47,529 nucleotides of DNA, taken from assembly GCA_014381945.1 (NCBI GenBank), contig JACNKQ010000046.1:1-47529 (forward strand). The letters run 5' to 3'. The notes beneath the pieces are model-generated. The model was not told where the DNA came from. It did no database searches and was given only the letters and a program-made list of their open reading frames with translations. Below are positions 41,806 through 47,529 of the stretch, piece by piece. Position 1 is the first letter of the stretch; each line of letters starts with the position of its first letter. Position numbers and translations under genes: made by a program. This stretch comes from Actinomycetota bacterium. GTDB lineage: Bacteria; Actinomycetota; Acidimicrobiia; Acidimicrobiales; MedAcidi-G1.

Positions 41806-41815
41806 GGTGGGACCG

Positions 41816-42853
41816 GTGAACACCCTCACCCTCGCCGTCGAGCTGGCCTACTGGCAGCAGACCACCATCCGGGCCGTCGTAGGCCTCGTGGCCGTGCTGC
41901 TCCCCGCCGGCACGCTCGTCTACCTGTTCCTGTTCAAGATGATGAGCTTCATGCAGAGCCGCCTCGGCCCCATGGAGGCCGGCCCCTACGGATCGCTGCA
42001 GCTCCTCGCCGAGGTCGGCAAGTTCCTCCAGAAGGAGGACATCGTCCCGGCCAACGCCGACCGGGTCGTGTTCAAGGCGGCGCCGTTCGTGGTGCTGGTC
42101 TCGACGTTCCTGCTGGTCCTGGTCATCCCCGGCGGACCGGACCTGATGTTCATCGATGTCGACACAGGCATCTTCCTGGCCCTGGCGGTCTCGTCGATCT
42201 CCGTGATCGGCATCCTCATGGCCGGCTGGGCGTCGGCCTCCAAGTACTCGCTGCTGGGTGCCCTGCGGGCCACCGGCCAGCTCATCGCCTACGAGCTGCC
42301 GTTGGTCCTGGCGGTCATGGGCGTCGTCATCCAGGCCGGCACCCTCAACATGCAGGGCATCGTGATGGCGCAGGCCGAGGGCGAGATATTCGGCTTCGGC
42401 GGCATCGGCAGCCCCTTCATCATCACGCAGTTCCTCGGATTCGCCATTTTCCTGATCGCCGTCCAGGCCGAGCTCACCCAGCCGCCGTTCGACATGCCCG
42501 TCGCCGAGTCCGAGCTCGTCACCGGCTACCTCACCGAGTACTCCGGCATGCGGTTCCTGATGTTCTTCATCGGCGAGTTCGCCACCGCCGGCATCTTCTC
42601 GGCACTGGCCGCCACCCTGTTCCTGGGAGGCTGGTACGTGCCGGGCCTGGACCCGACAGACAACCTGTTCAACGTCATCGGACCGATGGTCCTGCTGGGC
42701 AAGATCATCCTCGTCGCCTTCCTGATCTTCTGGTTCCGGTTCACCTACCCCCGCTTCCGCGAAGACCAGCTCCAGACCCTGGCCTGGAAGGTGCTCATCC
42801 CGCTGTCGCTAGTAAACATCGTCGCAACCGGCGTGCTCAAGGTGGTGTTCTGA
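41816..42853 (+). CDS. nuoH: Complex I-2 subunit H with altered quinone-entry residues
   Basis: A 345-residue, eight-helix subunit. [23 protein letters not shown] aligns with the ERK segment but reads Leu39-Phe40-Lys41, so the conserved Glu-Arg pair is lost; [26 protein letters not shown] has Gln222 in place of the NRPPFD Arg. The other E-channel glutamates (VAESELV, GQLIAYE) remain. GTG 41816 with GAGGTGG 5 nt upstream. It overlaps nuoI by one base. Confidence 0.95.
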   Translation: MNTLTLAVELAYWQQTTIRAVVGLVAVLLPAGTLVYLFLFKMMSFMQSRLGPMEAGPYGSLQLLAEVGKFLQKEDIVPANADRVVFKAAPFVVLVSTFLLVLVIPGGPDLMFIDVDTGIFLALAVSSISVIGILMAGWASASKYSLLGALRATGQLIAYELPLVLAVMGVVIQAGTLNMQGIVMAQAEGEIFGFGGIGSPFIITQFLGFAIFLIAVQAELTQPPFDMPVAESELVTGYLTEYSGMRFLMFFIGEFATAGIFSALAATLFLGGWYVPGLDPTDNLFNVIGPMVLLGKIILVAFLIFWFRFTYPRFREDQLQTLAWKVLIPLSLVNIVATGVLKVVF

Positions 42854-43359
42854 TGCCAGCTCCCAGGCTCCCCGGCCTCATCAAGGGCCTCGGCGTCACG
42901 ATGCGCACCATGGTCCGCACCCTCACCAAGGGCTCCCACACCGTCCAGTACCCGAGGGTCAAGGAGGCGCCCGTGACCCGGGCGCGTGGCGTCATCGCCC
43001 TCCACGTGGAGAACTGCACGTCGTGCATGCTGTGCGTCCGCGAATGCCCGGACTGGTGCATCTACATCGAGGGCCACAAGTACCTGGCACCACCACGGCG
43101 CCCCGGCGGCAAGCCCCGCAAGAAAAATGCCCTCGACCGCTTCGACATCGACTATGCGCTCTGCATGTACTGCGGCATCTGCGTCGAGGTCTGCCCGTTC
43201 GAGGCCCTGTTCTGGACGCCGGAGTTCGAGTACTCCGAGCCGAAGATCGCCGACCTGCTCCACGACAAGGACCTCCTGTCCCAGTGGATGGAGACGGTCC
43301 CCGACTTCACGGACTACGAGGCCGGTAGCGAGGCCAAGAAGCCGCAGGTGCCCCGATGA
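42853..43359 (+). CDS. nuoI: Complex I-2 subunit I
   Basis: A 168-residue 2x[4Fe-4S] subunit: [15 protein letters not shown] and [15 protein letters not shown]. The segment between the clusters contains a basic [11 protein letters not shown] loop absent from NuoI-1, possibly marking the docking face. In this set there is no NuoG, so NuoI would receive electrons from an unknown donor. ATG 42853 overlaps the nuoH stop. Confidence 0.95.
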   Translation: MPAPRLPGLIKGLGVTMRTMVRTLTKGSHTVQYPRVKEAPVTRARGVIALHVENCTSCMLCVRECPDWCIYIEGHKYLAPPRRPGGKPRKKNALDRFDIDYALCMYCGICVEVCPFEALFWTPEFEYSEPKIADLLHDKDLLSQWMETVPDFTDYEAGSEAKKPQVPR

Positions 43360-43901
43360 TCGCCATGGCAGCCCTTCAGGGCTTCGATTCGCTGATGAGC
43401 GGCGACACCGTCGTCGCCCAGAACATCGCGTTCGGGATCCTGGCCGTCGTGATGATCGTGGCTGCGCTGCGCATGGTCACAACCGGCAACGTCGTCCATG
43501 CGGCGCTCTACCTCGTGATCGTGCTGGCCGGCGTGGCCGGGATCTTCATCCTGCTGGGCGCCGAGTTCGTCGGCGTCACGCAGGTGCTCGTCTACATCGG
43601 GGCGATCGTGGTCCTGTTCCTGTTCGGCATCATGCTCACCCGGGGCGCCCTGGGCGAGGACGAGGAAGCCGACACCGAGAAGCGTCGCATGGCCGTTCTC
43701 GTGGGCGTGCTGGTGCTCGTCGTCACCGGAGGCGCCGTGCTCGACTCGTTCGGCGACGCCGCCGTGAACCGTGCCGCCCCGAGCCTCACCGCTGAGATCG
43801 GCGACACCATCTTCAGCCAGTACATAGTCCCGTTCGAAGCCGTGTCTGTCCTGCTGCTCGCCGCCCTCATCGGTGCGATCGTCGTGGCGAGGAAGGACTG
43901 A
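43356..43901 (+). CDS. nuoJ: Complex I-2 subunit J
   Basis: A 181-residue, five-helix subunit. [52 protein letters not shown] is the helix 2-3 signature, with the conserved Tyr. It lacks the long tail of NuoJ-1. ATG 43356 overlaps the nuoI stop by four bases. Confidence 0.95.
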   Translation: MIAMAALQGFDSLMSGDTVVAQNIAFGILAVVMIVAALRMVTTGNVVHAALYLVIVLAGVAGIFILLGAEFVGVTQVLVYIGAIVVLFLFGIMLTRGALGEDEEADTEKRRMAVLVGVLVLVVTGGAVLDSFGDAAVNRAAPSLTAEIGDTIFSQYIVPFEAVSVLLLAALIGAIVVARKD

Positions 43902-43903
43902 CG

Positions 43904-44203
43904 ATGCTGCTCAACCAGTTCCTGCTGCTTGCGGCCGCCCTGTTCGCCATCGGCGTCTACGGCGTGCTGGCCCGCCGCAACGGCGTGCTCGTGCTCATGT
44001 CGATCGAATTGATCCTCAACTCCGTCAACATCAACCTGGTGGCCTTCTCGGCGGTCAGCGCGACCGTCGGTGGCGAGATATTCGCCCTGTTCATCATCGC
44101 CGTGGCCGCCGCCGAGGTCGGTGTGGGCCTTGCCATGGTGCTGCTGCTGTACCGCAACCGCCGCAGCATCGACCTCACCGAGATCGACCAGTTGAGGGGC
44201 TGA
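43904..44203 (+). CDS. nuoK: Complex I-2 subunit K
   Basis: A 99-residue, three-helix subunit with the two conserved membrane glutamates in [14 protein letters not shown] and [18 protein letters not shown]. Length is normal. It starts two bases after the nuoJ stop and ends one base before nuoL. Confidence 0.96.
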   Translation: MLLNQFLLLAAALFAIGVYGVLARRNGVLVLMSIELILNSVNINLVAFSAVSATVGGEIFALFIIAVAAAEVGVGLAMVLLLYRNRRSIDLTEIDQLRG

Positions 44204-44204
44204 C

Positions 44205-46469
44205 GTGACCGACCTGCTCACCCTCGCCGCAACGACGGCAACCGGACTGCCCCTCGGGATCACCGAGGGTGGCGCCTGGCTGCTGCGCAACGCCTGGCTG
44301 ATCCCGGCGTTGCCGGCGCTGTCATTCGTCGGGATCCTGTTCTTCGGCAAGCGGATGCCGAGGGGCGGATCCGAACTCGGCATCGCACTGGTGGGCATCG
44401 CCTTCGTGCTGTCGCTGCTGACCGCCGCCGCCTGGATCGACCACCGCGACAACTTCGAGGGCGAGGAGGTCCACCGGGCCGTCGCCGTCGCCGAGGGCCA
44501 TGGGGATGCATCCGGTGAACACGCCGATGAAGGGCATGCCCCCGGCCATCCCTCCCTTGCCGTGCACAACACCATCACCTGGTTCGAGCTCAACGACGTC
44601 ACGTTCACCGTCGGCACCCTCGTCGATGGTCCCGCCGTGATGATGCTGGTGGTCGTCACCCTCGTCTCGCTGCTGGTGCACGTGTACTCCACGGAATACG
44701 TCGCCGGCGACCGGCGCTACACGCACTTCTTCGCCTTCCTGTCGCTGTTCAGCGCCTCGATGCTTCTGCTCGTCGTGTCCGAGAACACGCTGCAGCTGCT
44801 GGTCTCATGGGAGCTGGTGGGCGTCTGTTCCTTCGTGCTGATCGGCCACTGGTGGGAGGAGAAGCCCAACAGCGACGCAGCGCTCAAGGCGTTCCTCACC
44901 AACCGGGTCGGTGACATGGGCCTCATCGTCGGCGTGACGATCCTGTTCTTCACCGTCGGCTCGGCGCTGCCCGGCCAGTTCGGTTCGTTCTCGATCGCCG
45001 AGACGAACGCACTCGCCGGCGCCGGCCGTCTCTCACACACGGCGCTGCTGGTGGCGTCGTGCTGCCTGATGGCCGCCGTCATGTCGAAGTCGGGCCAGTT
45101 CCTCCTGCACACCTGGCTACCCGATGCCATGGCCGGACCCACCCCGGTCTCGGCGCTGATCCATGCCGCCACCATGGTCGTCGCCGGCGTGTTCATGATC
45201 GCCCGCATGTACGGCGTGTTCTTCGAGGGCTTCTCGATCGGTGGCAGTTCGATCAACCTCATGGCGCTCATCGGCGGGATCACGACCCTGATCGGCGCCT
45301 GCCTGGCCTTCGTGCAGCGCGACATCAAGAAGGTGCTGGCCTACTCGACCATCTCGCAACTGGGCTACATGGTCATGGCCCTCGGCGTCGGCGCCTGGAC
45401 GGCGGCGCTGTTCCACCTGTTCACCCACGCCTTCTTCAAGGCCTGCCTGTTCCTCGGCTCGGGATCGGCCGCACACGCCGTGCACTCGTTCGACATGAAG
45501 TCCGACATGGGTGGCCTCCGGAAGGCCATGCCGCACACCTACCGGACGTTCGTCATCGGGTCGATCGCCCTGGCCGGACTGCCGCCGCTGGCCGGCTTCT
45601 GGTCAAAGGACGAGATCCTGGTCGGCACCGGCGGCTGGGGCCTGTTCGGCGGCACGGGCGGAAACGGCGCCTACACGTTCATGCTGATCATGGGAGTCAT
45701 TACCGCAGCGTTGACCGCCGCCTACATGACCCGCTGCATCTACCTCACCTTCTTCGGCGAGTTCCGCGGCCACGGCAACCCCCACGAGTCGGGCCCACGC
45801 ATCATCGTGCCGCTCTGGATCCTCGCCGGGCTCGCCATCGTGGCCGGGCTCCTGAACCTCCCGAAGGGCTTCCCGCTGGTACCCGAGTCGCTCCAGGAAC
45901 GGTTCGGCCACTTCGTCGAGCCGGTCGCCGCCTACTTCCCGGGCATCTCGCACGGCACGCCCAGCTGGTCGTTGGCGATCGCCTCGACCCTGGTCGTCCT
46001 GTCCGGCATCGGTCTGGCCGGCTGGTACTACTTCATCAAGGTCGAGGCGGCCTCGAAGGCCGCCGGCAGGAGCCTCACCGAGTTGCCGGACGGCCTGACG
46101 ACGAGGTACCCGCTGGCGAAGATGGGCCACACATTCCTCGTCCAGAAGTACTACCTCGACCACCTCTACACCGACATCATCGCCGGCGGCACGAAGGGCC
46201 CTGTAGCCGCTGCCGCCTACAAGGTCGACCAGGACGTCATCGACGGCGCCGTCAATGCTGTCGGGGAGAATGCCGTCAAGGCCGGCAACCTCGTGTACCA
46301 CCGCTTCGACCAGCCGGTCGTCGATGGCCTCGTCAATGCCTCAGGTCGCGCCTCATCGGGTGCGGGCTGGGAACTTCGAAGAATCCAGACCGGCAAGGTC
46401 CAGGACTATGCGGCGATCCTTTTCGCCGCTGCCATGGTCCTCGCCGGGATACTCATCGTCATCGTCTAG
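44205..46469 (+). CDS. nuoL: Complex I-2 subunit L
   Basis: A 754-residue pump subunit. Core motifs: VSWELVGVCSFVLIGHWW, KSGQFLLHTWLPDAMAGPTPVSALIHAATMV, QRDIKKVLAYSTISQLGYM, PPLAGFWSKDEIL. An extracytoplasmic-looking loop of about 50 residues rich in His/Glu/Gly (EGEEVHRAVAVAEGHG...) lies between the first helices. The loop that is expanded in NuoL-1 is short here. The C-terminal lateral-helix region (DQDVIDGAVNAVGENAVKAGN) is complete. GTG 44205. Confidence 0.96.
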   Translation: MTDLLTLAATTATGLPLGITEGGAWLLRNAWLIPALPALSFVGILFFGKRMPRGGSELGIALVGIAFVLSLLTAAAWIDHRDNFEGEEVHRAVAVAEGHGDASGEHADEGHAPGHPSLAVHNTITWFELNDVTFTVGTLVDGPAVMMLVVVTLVSLLVHVYSTEYVAGDRRYTHFFAFLSLFSASMLLLVVSENTLQLLVSWELVGVCSFVLIGHWWEEKPNSDAALKAFLTNRVGDMGLIVGVTILFFTVGSALPGQFGSFSIAETNALAGAGRLSHTALLVASCCLMAAVMSKSGQFLLHTWLPDAMAGPTPVSALIHAATMVVAGVFMIARMYGVFFEGFSIGGSSINLMALIGGITTLIGACLAFVQRDIKKVLAYSTISQLGYMVMALGVGAWTAALFHLFTHAFFKACLFLGSGSAAHAVHSFDMKSDMGGLRKAMPHTYRTFVIGSIALAGLPPLAGFWSKDEILVGTGGWGLFGGTGGNGAYTFMLIMGVITAALTAAYMTRCIYLTFFGEFRGHGNPHESGPRIIVPLWILAGLAIVAGLLNLPKGFPLVPESLQERFGHFVEPVAAYFPGISHGTPSWSLAIASTLVVLSGIGLAGWYYFIKVEAASKAAGRSLTELPDGLTTRYPLAKMGHTFLVQKYYLDHLYTDIIAGGTKGPVAAAAYKVDQDVIDGAVNAVGENAVKAGNLVYHRFDQPVVDGLVNASGRASSGAGWELRRIQTGKVQDYAAILFAAAMVLAGILIVIV

Positions 46470-46481
46470 GAGACGGCCGAT

Positions 46482-47529
46482 ATGGAAAATCTGCTCGACG
46501 GTTGGGGCCTGACGGTCGCAACATTTTCACCGCTGGTGGGCGTGGCGGTCATGCTGCTCATCCCCAGGGACCAGGAGGACCGGCACAAGCTGGTCGCCCT
46601 CGTCACCTCGTTGTGGGTGGCGCTGGTCGCCGTGCTGCTCCTCATCGAATTCGACATCGGCCACACCGGCAGACTGCAGTTCGCCGTCGACAGGGTCTGG
46701 ATCGATGTCATCTCGAGCCACTACTCGATGGGGATCGACGGCATGTCGCTGCCGCTCATCCTGCTGACAGTGCTGATCGTGCCGCTGTGCATCATCTACA
46801 GCTGGAACCACTTCCCCGAGCCCCACAACCCCAAGGCGTTCCTGATCCTGATCCTGGTCCTCGAGACCGGGATGGTCGGCACGTTCGCCGCCCAGGACCT
46901 GGTGCTGTTCTTCGTGTTCTTCGAGCTGGTGCTGCTCCCGATGTTCTTCATGATCGCCGTCTGGGGTGGCCCGAACCGGCGCTACGCCTCGCTCAAGTTC
47001 TTCCTGTTCACGCTGTTCGGCTCTGCGCTGATGCTGGTGAGCTTCCTGGCCCTGTTCTTCCTGACGGGCGCCGAATCGTTCGTGTTCACCGACCTCGCCG
47101 ACGCCGTTGCATCCCATGGGGTGTCGCGTACGGCGCAACTCTGGATCTTCGGCGGCATGTTCCTCGGCTTCGGCATCAAGGTGCCGATGTTCCCGTTCCA
47201 CACCTGGCTGCCCGACGCCCACACCGAGGCTCCGACGGTCGGCTCGGTGATCCTGGCCGCTGTGCTGTTGAAGCTCGGCACCTACGGGTTCATCCGCATC
47301 GCCATTCCGATACTCCCGGAAGCCGCCGTCGAATGGGCCCCCTGGATCGGCCTGCTGGCGGTCATCGGCATCATCTACGGTGCGCTCGGCTGCCTCGCCC
47401 AGACCGACATGAAGCGCCTCATCGCGTTTTCGTCGGTGGCGCACATGGGTTTCGTGATGCTCGGCATCGCCACGCTCACCGACTTCGGCATCAACGCCGC
47501 CATCATGGGAATGGTCGCCCACGGCCTGA
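46482..47529 (+). CDS. nuoM: Complex I-2 subunit M (truncated by window end)
   Basis: The first 349 residues of a NuoM-type pump subunit; the frame is still open at the last base, the apparent TGA at 47527 being out of frame. Glu in FFVFFELVLLPMFFMIAVW, Lys in FGIKVPMFPFHTWLPDAHTEAPT and Lys in AQTDMKRLIAFSSVAHMGF are present, so proton pumping residues are kept. GGAGACGGCCGAT precedes ATG 46482. A nuoN is expected just beyond the window. Confidence 0.95.
   Translation, partial: MENLLDGWGLTVATFSPLVGVAVMLLIPRDQEDRHKLVALVTSLWVALVAVLLLIEFDIGHTGRLQFAVDRVWIDVISSHYSMGIDGMSLPLILLTVLIVPLCIIYSWNHFPEPHNPKAFLILILVLETGMVGTFAAQDLVLFFVFFELVLLPMFFMIAVWGGPNRRYASLKFFLFTLFGSALMLVSFLALFFLTGAESFVFTDLADAVASHGVSRTAQLWIFGGMFLGFGIKVPMFPFHTWLPDAHTEAPTVGSVILAAVLLKLGTYGFIRIAIPILPEAAVEWAPWIGLLAVIGIIYGALGCLAQTDMKRLIAFSSVAHMGFVMLGIATLTDFGINAAIMGMVAHGL

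Noticed and set aside
1-47529. tRNA, rRNA, transposase or prophage genes
   Set aside because: None was seen by eye on either strand; the region is ordinary chromosomal housekeeping and respiratory DNA. A covariance-model scan was not possible here.

Overview
The window is GC-rich, densely packed bacterial DNA. The content points to an actinobacterium: a mycothiol glycosyltransferase (MshA), a Rex regulator beside five haem genes, a geranylgeranyl-reductase/MenJ-like flavoprotein, and extensive ATGA/TGATG stop-start overlaps. The absence of a classical qcrCAB cluster, with a b6-type split cytochrome b complex instead, suggests an Acidimicrobiia-like lineage. That placement is inference; no 16S gene is present.

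Positions 1-8100 hold varied single genes and short operons: the end of a low-complexity repeat protein, a Thr-rich lipoprotein, a small acidic protein, a histidine phosphatase, a MoaD/ThiS-like protein, mshA, a YbjN-like protein, a striking 114-bp tandem repeat array (3921-4377), an MFS transporter, proC, a SAM hydrolase-like protein, a 29-residue membrane peptide and rex. Positions 8231-13435 carry hemA-hemC-hemD-hemB-hemL, giving glutamyl-tRNA reduction, aminomutase, porphobilinogen synthesis and closure to uroporphyrinogen III. On the minus strand (13418-17146) lie a membrane-anchored cytochrome c, a MenJ-like reductase and pgi.

From 17572 to 38903, 21 same-strand genes form a probable respiratory operon. 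Seven encode an unusual Rieske/cytochrome b complex: an unknown membrane protein, a 2x[4Fe-4S] ferredoxin, a b6-type cytochrome b, a subunit IV-like protein, a Rieske protein, a dihaem cytochrome c and a second unknown membrane protein. The other fourteen are nuoA-N. After a 144-bp gap with its own -10 box, a second complex I operon begins (39048 to the window edge): nuoA-B-C-D-H-I-J-K-L-M, with no nuoE, F or G.

Most notable points: (1) a near-consensus Rex operator lies upstream of rex and another upstream of the 21-gene respiratory operon, so NADH/NAD+ sensing probably links haem synthesis to respiration; (2) the second complex I lacks the NADH module and has substitutions at normally conserved quinone-site residues of NuoD and NuoH; (3) the cytochrome b keeps the cysteine that in b6f carries covalent haem c; (4) NuoL of the first complex carries a coiled-coil-like insertion of about 160 residues; (5) two proteins from opposite strands share an N-terminal IPEHL-x-KRA tag; (6) many transcription units begin with TANNNT 6-8 nt before an ATG or GTG, implying widespread leaderless mRNAs.
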